A stretch of 34,767 nt of DNA from Parvularculaceae bacterium (GCA_026989615.1 JALSJA010000009.1:1-34767), one strand, 5' to 3'. Positions 16,360-24,837 are shown, counted from the first letter of the stretch. The notes: a model not told the origin generated them from the sequence alone. Numbers and translations: made by a program.

Positions 16360-18056
16360 TCGGCTGCGGCTTGTGACTGATAGAAGGTCAACACCATGTC
16401 TTTATTGTTGGAATAATTAAAGCCGGAAATTTCCGCAATCTCCCGCGCCACCCCTGCGGGCAGATCCGCCAGAAATTCTGCTCTGTAGCGCCCCTCGACA
16501 ATCGCTACCCGACTCGGCCCTTGGGCGAGATAATTGGCAGCTTCTTGGGGCTGGGCCAGCAAAGTATCCGTGCCCAGTAAAAATACCGCCGATGGTTCAT
16601 GATAGCCGACCAGTGCCACAGGTGCGGCACCGTCACGCATGGGATGCAGGCTTTGCTGTTCCAGAGTTTCGGCAATGCGCGGCGACAATTTGAACGCATC
16701 AAGCCCCGCCAGCACCCCGTCAAACAAAAACCATATCCCCATGAAAGAAGTAAGAATGCTCACCATCAGCGCCGGGCGCAGGCGATTGCGCAAAAACAGA
16801 AATATCGCCAGTAAAGCGGCGGCAAAGGTTACCCCTGCAAAGATGTAATGCCATTGGCCGGCACCCTGATCGCGATATTCCATGGGCAATTGCACCATCA
16901 CCCCGGCTATTGCGATGCTCGGCAAGAGATAAAGCACCGCCCCGGCAATTTTGGCCATAAGCGAAGGGCGGGCATCGCCCGCGCGGGCAATCAGATAGCC
17001 AACCATCAGTGCCAAAGCCGGATAAAGCGGCAAGGTATAATGGGGCAATTTGGTGGAGGTCAGTTCAAACACCGCCCAAGCGGGGATGAGCCAGGCAAGG
17101 CAAAATATAATCGCCGCTGTGCCACGATTGGAAATCGCATGGCCCATAGCGCGGGGAATAAATAAAGCCGCCGGCCAGAAGAAAAACCACAAGGCGATCA
17201 AATGATAGCCTGGCGGTCCCCCATGGCGCTCTTGTTGCTCGGTGACTTTGCCAAGCATATCCGTGCCCACAGAATCCTGTAGAAAACGGCCATCGGTGAC
17301 ATTATAAATCGCCAGCGCCCAGGGCACGACCATCAACAACAATAGCAAGAACCCGCTCAACGGCTTGAGCGAGCGGGCAAATTTCACCCAATGCACCTGT
17401 CCGGTTAATGCCAATCCCGCCACCGTAAACAAGGCAATCATCGGGGTAATCGGGCCCTTGATGAGAATGCCGAAGCCCATGGCAAACCAGAATCCCATGG
17501 CCAGCCACCAAGGCGATTTCAAATCCGGATTATCCCGGTGTCGCATGAACAGGGCGGCCAAAGTTGTTTGCGCCAGCATGACGGTGAAAAACAAGGTTCC
17601 GTCAGTTTTGGCAATGGTCGCTTCACCGGCAAAAACCGGTGCCGATGCCATCAGCAAAGCGGCCCAAAAACCGACCTTGTGGGAAAATAAAATCGTGCCT
17701 GCCACATAGACCAGCAATGCCGCCAAAATAGCCGAAATGAGCGAGGGCAGGCGATAGGCCCAGATTTCGCGTTTTTCCACATCGGAAAAAGCGCTGACCG
17801 AAGCGGCCTGTAGCCAGTAAATCCCCGCAGGCTTTTTATTGCGCTCGGTATCCTGATAGCGAATGCGCAGATAATCCCCGGTTTCCAGCATTTGTGTCGT
17901 TGCCTGAATGAAGCGGGATTCATCGCGATCAAGCGGTGGCAAAGCAAACAGCCCCGAAAGGCCAACAAATAACGCATAAAGGCCAATCAGCCCCATGCTT
18001 AGGGGCTGCAATCTTTTTTCTGCGGCATGGGAGGAAGATGAGGGGGAAGCAGACAT
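16356..18056 (-). CDS. ArnT-like glycosyltransferase, PMT_2 family
   Basis: The 566-residue inner membrane glycosyltransferase has the ArnT-type first loop: ALPPLDRDESRFIQATTQML with the D-x-D-E catalytic region, then YQDTERNKKPAGIYWLQA with the conserved K-P motif. About 12 helices and a C-terminal periplasmic domain (about residues 450-566) follow; the length is close to ArnT itself. ArnT moves 4-amino-4-deoxy-arabinose from undecaprenyl phosphate to lipid A, but other family members use different sugars, so the substrate is open. The N-terminus has a serine-rich cytoplasmic leader. No strong Shine-Dalgarno sequence is visible. It is the first gene of a two-gene operon and divergent from a polyprenyl-phosphate-sugar synthase-like GT2. 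Confidence 0.9.
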   Translation of the reverse strand: MSASPSSSSHAAEKRLQPLSMGLIGLYALFVGLSGLFALPPLDRDESRFIQATTQMLETGDYLRIRYQDTERNKKPAGIYWLQAASVSAFSDVEKREIWAYRLPSLISAILAALLVYVAGTILFSHKVGFWAALLMASAPVFAGEATIAKTDGTLFFTVMLAQTTLAALFMRHRDNPDLKSPWWLAMGFWFAMGFGILIKGPITPMIALFTVAGLALTGQVHWVKFARSLKPLSGFLLLLLMVVPWALAIYNVTDGRFLQDSVGTDMLGKVTEQQERHGGPPGYHLIALWFFFWPAALFIPRAMGHAISNRGTAAIIFCLAWLIPAWAVFELTSTKLPHYTLPLYPALALMVGYLIARAGDARPSLMAKIAGAVLYLLPSIAIAGVMVQLPMEYRDQGAGQWHYIFAGVTFAAALLAIFLFLRNRLRPALMVSILTSFMGIWFLFDGVLAGLDAFKLSPRIAETLEQQSLHPMRDGAAPVALVGYHEPSAVFLLGTDTLLAQPQEAANYLAQGPSRVAIVEGRYRAEFLADLPAGVAREIAEISGFNYSNNKDMVLTFYQSQAAAE

Positions 18057-18207
18057 AAGGTTTTACGATTTGGCCCAAAAACGAGAAACAATACTGATTT
18101 TCCAAGCAGGATAGAGGGCCGGGCGGGCTTTGTCGCCATTTTTTTGCCTCGCGGGCTGTTCCATGGCTGTCGCCATGGGCCCTCCGGCGGGACGGCGAAT
18201 GGTCGCC

Positions 18208-18248
18208 GGGGCTGCGGCCTGCCCCCGCGAAGGCGGGGGTCGCAGCCC
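18208..18248. repeat. GC-rich inverted repeat in divergent intergenic region
   Basis: GGGCTGCG and CGCAGCCC enclose an inner CCCCCGC-GAAG-GCGGGGG stem, giving a long GC hairpin. The inner core resembles a dispersed intergenic motif common in alphaproteobacteria. It lies between two divergent gene starts and lacks a T-run, so it is probably not a simple terminator. Confidence 0.6.
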
Positions 18249-18345
18249 TTGGCGCTTCAAAACCGAAAACGCTTCAGGCTTTCCTTCATTTGCAAGAAAT
18301 GCTTTATGAACAGCTATGACAAGAAGATATAAGGAAAATCCTCTC

Positions 18346-19143
18346 ATGGTGCGATCAGATATAGAGCCGCTTTATGGCTGGGCTGCAGGGGCCATCCGCG
18401 ATGATGCCGGCGGCGCGGCCCCGCAAATTGCGGTGGTGGTGCCCATGCATAATGAGGAAGAAAATGCAGCGGAACTTATCGGCGAGATTGCAACTGCGCT
18501 TGCCCCTGTAGGGAGTTTCGAGATTATCGCGGTCAATGATGCCTCCACTGATAACACGCTGGGCGTGTTGACGGGCCTGAAAGACACCCATAAGGAATTG
18601 CGGGTTTTAAGTCATAAGCAAAATGCCGGACAAAGCCGCGCCGTGCGCACCGGTGTCATTGCGGCGCGGGCCCCGATCATTGCGACATTGGACGGGGATG
18701 GACAAAATGATCCGGCGGATATTCCCGCCCTGTTTGCGCGGTTGACCCGCAAGGATGCCCCGCCGCTTCTGGCCATGCTTGCCGGCGAGCGCGCCAAACG
18801 TCAGGACAGCGCCGCCAAGAAATTTGCCTCGCGTTTTGCCAATGGCTTGCGCAAACGGGTTTTGAAAGATGGGGCTAATGATACCGGCTGCGGCCTCAAG
18901 GTCTTTTATCGCGGTGCCTTTTTGCGGCTTCCCTATTTTGACCATATCCATCGTTACCTGCCGGCGTTGATGGTGCGTGAGGGGCTGACGGTGGAGTTCA
19001 TGGCGGTCAATCACCGCCCCCGCCTGCACGGGACTTCCAAATATAACAATCTCAAGCGGGCGCGGGTGGCCATTCGCGATATGATGGGGGTTATCTGGTT
19101 GCAGGCACGGGCCCGCCAACCGGGGGAAATAGAGGAAAGCTAA
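18346..19143 (+). CDS. Glycosyltransferase family 2, polyprenyl-phosphate-sugar synthase-like
   Basis: The 265-residue GT-A protein has VVVPMHNEEENA (31-41), VNDASTDNT, KQNAGQSRAVRTGV, the metal site LDGDGQNDPADIP (about 115-127) and DTGCGLKVFYRGAFLRLPYF. The pattern is that of dolichol/undecaprenyl-phosphate sugar synthases (DPM1, ArnC), which load a sugar onto polyprenyl phosphate at the cytoplasmic face. It lacks the C-terminal helices of ArnC, like DPM1 or RgtE-type enzymes. It would supply the donor for the two divergent PMT-type transferases (inference). I prefer the ATG at 18346 because AAGGA lies 10 nt upstream; an in-frame ATG at 18316 has none. Confidence 0.85.
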   Translation: MVRSDIEPLYGWAAGAIRDDAGGAAPQIAVVVPMHNEEENAAELIGEIATALAPVGSFEIIAVNDASTDNTLGVLTGLKDTHKELRVLSHKQNAGQSRAVRTGVIAARAPIIATLDGDGQNDPADIPALFARLTRKDAPPLLAMLAGERAKRQDSAAKKFASRFANGLRKRVLKDGANDTGCGLKVFYRGAFLRLPYFDHIHRYLPALMVREGLTVEFMAVNHRPRLHGTSKYNNLKRARVAIRDMMGVIWLQARARQPGEIEES

Positions 19144-19279
19144 GCAATATCAGTTGGTTGCGTATGTTTTTCGCCAATATTTGCAGCCAAATCGGGTTCT
19201 GGCTCTTTCGCTTCTGGTAAGCGGTCCATTTGTGGTTTATAATAGGTTAACAAATGGTTTTTCCGGAGAGGGTTTTTTC

Positions 19280-19684
19280 ATGTTCACAATGTTCCCATTA
19301 TTGGCCATCAGCCTCATTCTTTATTCTGTTCTCAAATTCACCATGCCGGGTTGGGAATTGGACACTATGTTCGATTTGAAAATGGTGTCCGGTGATATCT
19401 GGAATATAACCTATGGCCACGCATTCATCATCGCCTCCATGGGCTTGCTGTTTGTGGAATTATTGCGGGCCACCAAAACCGGTACGGACAGCCTGCTCAA
19501 CCATGCTTTGTCTGTGGTCGTGTTCATTGTCTCCCTGCTATTGTTCATCATTGTGCCGGGCTATGGCAATTCCATTTTCTTCATCTTCCTGTCGATGACC
19601 TTTCTTGATTTTATGGCCGGTTTTATCGTCACCACGGTCACTGCCCGGCGAGACTTTTCTGTCGCCGGCGGCATGGGCAGCTAA
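19280..19684 (+). CDS. Small four-helix membrane protein of unknown function
   Basis: The 134-residue protein is mostly hydrophobic, with four likely membrane helices (MFTMFPLLAISLILYSVL; HAFIIASMGLLFVELL; ALSVVVFIVSLLLFIIV; SIFFIFLSMTFLDFMAGFIV). The ATG at 19280 has a good Shine-Dalgarno sequence (GGAGAGG, 8 nt away). The frame is open upstream to a TTG at 19154, but that start lacks a ribosome site. It follows the GT2 gene by about 135 bp on the same strand and ends before a strong terminator, so it may be the last gene of the glycosyltransferase transcript. No family is recognised; it does not show the LAB_N motif often found next to such genes. Confidence 0.7.
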   Translation: MFTMFPLLAISLILYSVLKFTMPGWELDTMFDLKMVSGDIWNITYGHAFIIASMGLLFVELLRATKTGTDSLLNHALSVVVFIVSLLLFIIVPGYGNSIFFIFLSMTFLDFMAGFIVTTVTARRDFSVAGGMGS

Positions 19685-19705
19685 CCTGCCTTTGCCTTTG
19701 TGCCA

Positions 19706-19732
19706 GACATTGTGCCAGTCTGGCACAATGTC
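19706..19732. promoter_or_regulatory. Perfect 12-bp inverted repeat, possible operator
   Basis: GACATTGTGCCA and TGGCACAATGTC are exact inverse complements separated by GTC. The symmetry is longer than a typical hairpin needs and the site has no T-run, so it could be a protein-binding site or an additional stem before the terminator 20 bp downstream. No known operator consensus is claimed. Confidence 0.45.
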
Positions 19733-19751
19733 GGACAAAAATCCTTACCCG

Positions 19752-19777
19752 AAGCCCCCCGCAAGGGGGGCTTTTGC
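19752..19777 (+). terminator. Rho-independent terminator
   Basis: AAGCCCCCC-GCAA-GGGGGGCTT is a perfect GC-rich stem with a GCAA-type tetraloop followed by TTTGCT. It ends the transcript of the small membrane protein gene (19280-19684) and probably of the upstream GT2 gene. Confidence 0.85.
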
Positions 19778-19848
19778 TGTCATAGACTGTAATCAGCGCA
19801 GTATTATGTTTCAGTATTTCTTTACTCTGAACGCGTATGGTCCTGTTG

Positions 19849-20074
19849 GAGCAGTTCTGCGAAAAGTGGGTCCTTCGACAAGCTCAGGATGAGACCGGTT
19901 TTCGGACAAGAAGTGCCCAACAACAAAAACTTAGAGCCCGTTTTTGATTCCATCAAAACGAAAATGGGCTCTAGAGCACTTCCCGAAAAGTGGGAACCGG
20001 TTTTCGGATAAGAAGTGCTCAACAACAAAAACTTAGAGCCCGCTTTTGATTCCATCAAAACGAAAATGGGCTCT
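19849..20074 (+). repeat. Two tandem mosaic palindromic repeats (R4a and R4b)
   Basis: R4a (19849-19973) has a degenerate left end and the short loop insert (TCCTTCGACAAGCTCAGGAT). R4b (19972-20074) has no loop insert. They share the junction CTCTAGAGC, so the end of one copy is the start of the next. Both carry hairpin A, the CAACAAAAACTTAGAGCCC linker and a hairpin B variant with TTTTGATTCCATCAAAA arms. With the terminator and inverted repeat they fill the ~500-bp gene-free gap before the GGDEF-EAL gene. Confidence 0.9.
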
Positions 20075-20128
20075 GGAGATGAGCAGTATTAAGCGGTTTG
20101 GGAATTCGGGGCCGGACGGTTGAATCTG

Positions 20129-20150
20129 TTGATTGATCAAGGGCAATCAA
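20129..20150. promoter_or_regulatory. Short inverted repeat upstream of the GGDEF-EAL gene
   Basis: TTGATTG and CAATCAA are separated by 8 bp, ending 31 bp before the chosen start. Position and symmetry suit a regulator site; no regulator is identified. Confidence 0.3.
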
Positions 20151-20181
20151 TAAGCCGATGCATAAATCGGTAGAGGCAAAT

Positions 20182-21903
20182 ATGAGTTCGACCAAGAAGA
20201 TGAGTGCGGATGCGGTGCGGGTTGCAATGGAGGCAGCCGGTCAGGCTATGTTTGAGTTTGATCTGTCGACACGGCAGTTAAGCTGGGCCGATCCACAAGG
20301 GTTTCTGACCATGTTGGGGCATTCCCTGTCCGACCAGCGCGATAAGGAAAGCGATCTTCTGAGCCTGTTGAAACCCGAGGACATTACCCATCGCGAAGAA
20401 AATGTGCGCCGGGCCTTGCGCGATGGCTCTAGCTACACGATCGAATATTCTCTCGCCGACCCCAATGGCGAAGAGGTCTGGTTTGAAGAGCGCGGCTCCT
20501 GGATGCTGCTTGGGGAAAGTAAAAAACTGATTGGTCTGGTGCGCCGGATCAATGACCAGAAACAGCGCGAAGAAAAGCTCTCCTGGTTGGCGCGCTTTGA
20601 TGAATTAACCGGCCAGCTCAATCGCTCCGCCTGCAAGGAAATCCTGTCAGATCGCCTGACCCGCTTTCACGAATTTGACGAGCCGGGCGCTTATATTTTG
20701 ATTGGCATAGACAATCTCGGCGGCATTAATGCTGATTTCGGATTTGATGTTGCCGATGAGGTGATTGTCGAAACCTCGCGACGCCTCGCCAAGATATTGG
20801 ATAAGGGAGATGCTCTTGGCCGTATTGCCGGGACCAAATTTGGTATTGTGACGGCAAAATCCGGCAAGCAGGAACTGCGTACCTTGTGCAATAAATTGCT
20901 CTGCGCAGTGCGGGAAGATGTGGTGCATACGTCCAAAGGCGGCATTGCGATTTCTGTATGCGGTGGTGTGGTTGATTTCGACAAGGCTACTGTGTCATCG
21001 GATATGGTTATGGCGCGGGCTGAATCAGCCTTGCATGATGCCAAACGGGTTGGCCCGTCATCCTGGGTTGCCTATTCGGAAAATACCGAGCGCACCAGCC
21101 TGCGCCAGCAAAACACGGAAATTTCAGATGTCATTCTGACGGCCCTTAATCAGCGTCGGGTGGTTCTGGCCTATCAACCCATCGTATCGGATTTGAGTGA
21201 TGCGACGCATAAATATGAATGTCTCATCAGAATGCGCGAAGAAGATGGCACAGAAGTTCCGGCCCCGGCCTTTATTCCCGCCGCAGAACGCCTCGGGCTT
21301 GTGCATTTGCTGGATCGGCGGGTGCTGGAACTGGCCACCAAAACGCTGGAGCAGGTCCCCGATATTTCGCTGAATGTCAATATTTCATGGGAAACCGTGA
21401 AAGATCCGGTCTGGGCCGAGGGCTATCTTGCCCATTTGCGGGCCCATCGGCATCTGGCAAACCGCATCACGGTTGAACTGACCGAGACCCAAGTGGTGGA
21501 TGCGCTTGAATCATCGATTGAATTTGTTTCGGAAATTAAAGAGATTGGCTGCGATTTTGCGCTGGATGATTTCGGTGCCGGCTACACATCTTTTCGAAAT
21601 TTGAAGGCGCTTGATATTGATGTCCTGAAGATTGACGGTTCCTTTGTAACCGGGGTGTCGTCTTCGCGGGACAACCAGCTCTTTGTGCGCACCCTGCTGG
21701 ATTTGGCGCGTAATTTTGGCATGAAAACCGTTGCTGAATGGGTCGATAATGACGCCGATGCCATGTTGCTGAAAGGCCTTGGGGTTGATTATCTGCAAGG
21801 CTTTTATATCGGCAAGCCGAAGATCGATATGGTTTGGGATGGCAGCCTGCTGGATGAGGAAACCCTCGAGATTATGCGCGCCGCCAAAAACGAAAGCGCT
21901 TAA
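20182..21903 (+). CDS. PAS-GGDEF-EAL protein with degenerate GGDEF, likely c-di-GMP phosphodiesterase
   Basis: The 573-residue soluble protein has a PAS domain (about 10-125), a GGDEF-fold domain (about 140-300) and an EAL domain (about 310-560). The diguanylate cyclase site is degenerate: GRIAGTKFGIV replaces the usual GGDEF turn, so synthesis is unlikely. The EAL domain keeps most metal and catalytic positions: ECLIR in place of EALIR, NVNIS, VELTE, DDFGAG, LKIDGSF, AEWVD and QGFYIGKP, so it may hydrolyse c-di-GMP. No membrane helix is seen; the PAS domain suggests cytosolic sensing. I chose the ATG at 20182 (AGAGG upstream) over an in-frame ATG at 20158. It is convergent with phaR, 15 bp apart. 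Confidence 0.92.
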   Translation: MSSTKKMSADAVRVAMEAAGQAMFEFDLSTRQLSWADPQGFLTMLGHSLSDQRDKESDLLSLLKPEDITHREENVRRALRDGSSYTIEYSLADPNGEEVWFEERGSWMLLGESKKLIGLVRRINDQKQREEKLSWLARFDELTGQLNRSACKEILSDRLTRFHEFDEPGAYILIGIDNLGGINADFGFDVADEVIVETSRRLAKILDKGDALGRIAGTKFGIVTAKSGKQELRTLCNKLLCAVREDVVHTSKGGIAISVCGGVVDFDKATVSSDMVMARAESALHDAKRVGPSSWVAYSENTERTSLRQQNTEISDVILTALNQRRVVLAYQPIVSDLSDATHKYECLIRMREEDGTEVPAPAFIPAAERLGLVHLLDRRVLELATKTLEQVPDISLNVNISWETVKDPVWAEGYLAHLRAHRHLANRITVELTETQVVDALESSIEFVSEIKEIGCDFALDDFGAGYTSFRNLKALDIDVLKIDGSFVTGVSSSRDNQLFVRTLLDLARNFGMKTVAEWVDNDADAMLLKGLGVDYLQGFYIGKPKIDMVWDGSLLDEETLEIMRAAKNESA

Positions 21904-21918
21904 GGGCAAAATCTCTTT

Positions 21919-22515
21919 TTAATTTTCGCGCTCATGTAATTTCTTGCGCAAAGAGGCGATCTCTTCTTTCAAAGCGGCAATTTCGTTTTGAATATCCGCA
22001 TCAGCCGCCGATCCGGATGACCCGCCGCCGGAAAATGCGGTGCCGCCCATGCCCCACATTTTCATGCTTTGCTCGAAAATCTCCATATTCTTTTTGGAGG
22101 CCTCTTCGAACAGTTTAAAGCCGGGAGCGGCACTGAAAGTTTCGCTTGCCGCTTCGCGCATGGCTTCTTGATTGCGCTGAAAACTTTCCATGGTCATTTC
22201 CAGATAAGATGGCACAAAGCCTTGCAGGCTGTCCCCATAATAGCTGATGAGCTGGCGCAGGAAATTGATGGGCAGCATGTTCTGGCCCTTGTTTTCTTCC
22301 TCAAAAATAATCTGGGTCAGAACCGAGCGGGTAATATCCTCGCCACTTTTGGCATCATAGACAGCAAATTCTTCGCCCCGTTTGACCATTTCGGCGAGAT
22401 AATCGAGGGTCACATAGGAACTGGTCGCGGTGTTATAGAGCCGTCGGTTCGCATATTTCTTGATGGTGATGACATCATCATTTTTCCCGGCTTTTTTGCT
22501 TTGCTTTTCGGCCAT
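21919..22515 (-). CDS. phaR: Polyhydroxyalkanoate synthesis repressor PhaR
   Basis: PhaR binds DNA and PHA granules and represses phasin and PHA genes until polymer forms. The 198-residue protein has the PHB/PHA accumulation regulator DNA-binding domain at the N-terminus (ITIKKYANRRLYNTATSSYV, TLDYLAEMVKRGEEFAVYDA), the second conserved block (DITRSVLTQIIFEEENKGQ), then LPINFLRQLISYYGDSLQGFVPSYLE. The C-terminus has a Gly/Ser-rich linker and a short coiled coil (EIAALKEEIASLRKKLHE). AGAGGGCGGGA precedes the ATG. It is divergent from phaB, with 363 bp between the starts. Confidence 0.96.
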   Translation of the reverse strand: MAEKQSKKAGKNDDVITIKKYANRRLYNTATSSYVTLDYLAEMVKRGEEFAVYDAKSGEDITRSVLTQIIFEEENKGQNMLPINFLRQLISYYGDSLQGFVPSYLEMTMESFQRNQEAMREAASETFSAAPGFKLFEEASKKNMEIFEQSMKMWGMGGTAFSGGGSSGSAADADIQNEIAALKEEIASLRKKLHEREN

Positions 22516-22878
22516 TGTTCCCGCCCTCTATGTCTAAAAAAGTGCCCGACTATCTTGGATAGCGCCACTTCCGTCAGGTCTTGCATTTGATAATCAGATG
22601 CCTTGCCCCTTTTGCTGCACATGCTAAGCCGAAAAGGCTTGCATTTCCATGATTTTTTGATGCATCGCAATAGGGGCGGCAAAATTGAGGGGTCTTTGGC
22701 GGGGCTGGCATAAATTTCCCTGAAAACCCGTGTAAAATGGTTGGAATCTCTTTCCCGTTGTAGCAAGAAGGCTCTGATACTCCCTTGGATTGTGTTGGAT
22801 TGGCTTTGGCCCATTGGCATAGCCACTTTCCAAAGGGGCGGTTTTTACGCGTTTTGACAGGAGTTTTGGGAGAGGATT
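22516..22878. promoter_or_regulatory. Divergent phaR-phaB intergenic region
   Basis: This 363-bp gene-free region must hold the promoters of both phaR and phaB. It contains TGC/GCA-rich stretches (for example TTTTGCTGCACATGC near 22610-22624 and GATGCATCGCA near 22659-22669) that could be PhaR sites, as other alphaproteobacterial PhaR proteins favour TGC/GCA repeats. No exact operator is claimed. No coding sequence is supported here. Confidence 0.4.
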
Positions 22879-23604
22879 ATGACCCGGACAGCGATTGTTA
22901 CAGGTGGCACAAGAGGGATTGGCAAGGCAATATCCGTGGAATTAAAGGCCCGCGGCTATAAGGTTGCGGCGACCTATGGGGGCAATGATGAGGCCGCCAA
23001 AAAGTTTGAAGCCGAAACCGGCATCCATGTTTTCAAATGGGATGTATCTGATTATGCCGCTTGTGAAGCGGGCATTGCCGATGTGGAAGAAAAACACGGC
23101 CCCACCGATATTCTGGTCAATAATGCCGGGGTCACCCGCGATAGCGCCTTTCACAAAATGAGCCTCGATAAATGGCGCACGGTCATTGCTTGCGATCTGG
23201 ACAGTGTTTTCAATATGACAAGGCCGATTATCAATGGCATGCGCGAGCGCGGCTTTGGGCGGATTATCAATATTTCCTCGATCAATGGCCAAAAGGGCCA
23301 ATTTGGCCAAACCAATTATTCTGCGGCCAAGGCCGGGCTGATCGGCTTTACCCGCGCTCTGGCGCAGGAAAGCGCGTTTAAGGGCATTACTGTCAATGCC
23401 GTTGCGCCGGGCTATATCGGCACCGATATGGTGGCCGCCATGCCGGAAAATGTATTGGAAAAAATTGTCGGCCAAATTCCCGTGGGCCGCCTTGGCACGC
23501 CTGAGGAAATCGCCAAATGTGTGGCCTTTCTGGCCAGCGAGGATGCGGGCTTCATGACCGGATCCGTGCTATCGGTGAATGGTGGCCAATATATTGCGGC
23601 GTAA
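22879..23604 (+). CDS. phaB: Acetoacetyl-CoA reductase
   Basis: This NADPH-dependent short-chain dehydrogenase reduces acetoacetyl-CoA to (R)-3-hydroxybutyryl-CoA for polyhydroxybutyrate synthesis. The 241 residues show the cofactor motif VTGGTRGIGKAIS (8-20), NNAGVTRD (81-88), ISSINGQKGQFGQTNYSAAK with catalytic S134, Y147 and K151, and VAPGYIGTDMV. The INGQKGQFGQTNYSAAKAG stretch is the signature of PhaB rather than FabG. GGGAGAGG lies just upstream of the ATG. It is divergent from phaR, which supports a PHA role. phaA and phaC are not in the window. Confidence 0.95.
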   Translation: MTRTAIVTGGTRGIGKAISVELKARGYKVAATYGGNDEAAKKFEAETGIHVFKWDVSDYAACEAGIADVEEKHGPTDILVNNAGVTRDSAFHKMSLDKWRTVIACDLDSVFNMTRPIINGMRERGFGRIINISSINGQKGQFGQTNYSAAKAGLIGFTRALAQESAFKGITVNAVAPGYIGTDMVAAMPENVLEKIVGQIPVGRLGTPEEIAKCVAFLASEDAGFMTGSVLSVNGGQYIAA

Positions 23605-23676
23605 AGACTGATATTTGTCGCAAAATTGTGAAAGAAGCGCCGGAATTTCGCCTAAAAAGAGTTCTAGACAAAGCCA

Positions 23677-23685
23677 TGCTATAAT
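23677..23685 (+). promoter_or_regulatory. Extended -10 promoter element
   Basis: TGCTATAAT matches a consensus -10 (TATAAT) with the TGn extension, 60 bp before the secreted-protein gene at 23746. No good -35 is seen at 17 bp, which is acceptable for extended -10 promoters. Confidence 0.5.
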
Positions 23686-23745
23686 TGGGTCTTAGGGTCT
23701 TTATGGCATGTCAAAGGGGATTTTCATCAGGAGCGGTTTTTTAAA

Positions 23746-24666
23746 TTGAAGACGCAAGCAGGACATATCAATGCTGTAAAAAGACGCAGGCAAAGCGGGG
23801 CAGCCCTTTTGTGCAAGCTTGCCTTGATGGTGGTCTTGCCATTCATGGCCGGTCCCCTCATGGCCGGCCTGTCCACGGCCCATGCGCAATTACCCGCCGA
23901 TGATCCCTTTGCCAGCCTGTTGACCCGTCGCGCGCCGAGCGCGGTGCAATTATCAACCGGCGAACCGCAGCTTTTTGAGACCACAGAAGGGGCCGAGACT
24001 TTCCTGTTTCAGGCACAGGGCAATACGGCGCTTATCCGTTATCTTTGCGACGATAATCACAGCCATACATTGGAATGCTCTTTGCTGGACGGAGAGCGTG
24101 GCGAGGAAGTGCATTTGCTGACCGCCAAACGTTCCCCGCGTGGCGATGTAACCTATAAGGATAGCGAGGGCGTAACCGTATTGCGGGTAACTGCCAATGG
24201 CGGCGCGACCCTGTTCCAGCCGGACCATAAAACCTTGAGCCCCCATTATGACAGTTTTTCCAATGGCAAGGCGGTCTTGCCGGTTGTCGGTGTCAGTGTC
24301 TCCCTGCAAGCTCCGCCGGCCAATCGGGCTATGGTGGAAGAGCGCATGCGCCGGGCCAGTGAACTTCTACAACAGCGTTATGGTTTTTTCATTCCCTTTG
24401 TCGCCCCGGGGCGCTCCAATCACGACAATGCGGTGCTCGCCGATACGGTGCTGACAACCGCCAAGGCGCTGGATGTGGTGGCCTCTGATTCGCTGGGCGC
24501 CAAGGTTTTGCGCGAGCGCCTCGACATGGTTGAAATCGTCCGGGGGAATCAGGCCGAGATTGCCCTGAAAGGGCGCACCCTATTGGTTGTCTACGACCCC
24601 CATGGGGATATAGAAGGCCGCCCGTCATCGCTGATGATTGCCCGTTTTCTTGAAGTTAATTTATAA
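23746..24666 (+). CDS. Secreted protein of unknown function (possibly DUF4908-like)
   Basis: The 306-residue protein has a long Sec signal peptide: a basic region VKRRRQSG, a hydrophobic core ALLCKLALMVVLPFMAGPLM and a cleavage site AHA before QLPADD (about residue 48). The mature part includes a strand-rich half (TTEGAETFLFQAQGNTALIR, ECSLLDGERGEEVHLLTAKR, SPRGDVTYKDSEGVTVLRVT) and a helical half (MVEERMRRASELLQQRYGFF). The layout recalls the alphaproteobacterial DUF4908 family, but this is a tentative memory-based match. The start is TTG with GGAG about 12 nt upstream; the next in-frame ATG would cut off the basic part of the signal. It is preceded by an extended -10 promoter. Confidence 0.6.
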   Translation: MKTQAGHINAVKRRRQSGAALLCKLALMVVLPFMAGPLMAGLSTAHAQLPADDPFASLLTRRAPSAVQLSTGEPQLFETTEGAETFLFQAQGNTALIRYLCDDNHSHTLECSLLDGERGEEVHLLTAKRSPRGDVTYKDSEGVTVLRVTANGGATLFQPDHKTLSPHYDSFSNGKAVLPVVGVSVSLQAPPANRAMVEERMRRASELLQQRYGFFIPFVAPGRSNHDNAVLADTVLTTAKALDVVASDSLGAKVLRERLDMVEIVRGNQAEIALKGRTLLVVYDPHGDIEGRPSSLMIARFLEVNL

Positions 24667-24837
24667 CGGGCACCTTGGCCGTGTTTATGGCTCCTGACCC
24701 TAGCTCCCCCAAGCCTCAAGCTCCCGGGCCCTTATTTTGTGCCATTTTGAGTATTTCCCTGAATTGCGCGGGGCTTTGTCACAAAAAATTGTCCTTGTTC
24801 CGCCTTATTCCGGTCTTTCATGGGCCCCATTCGACCA

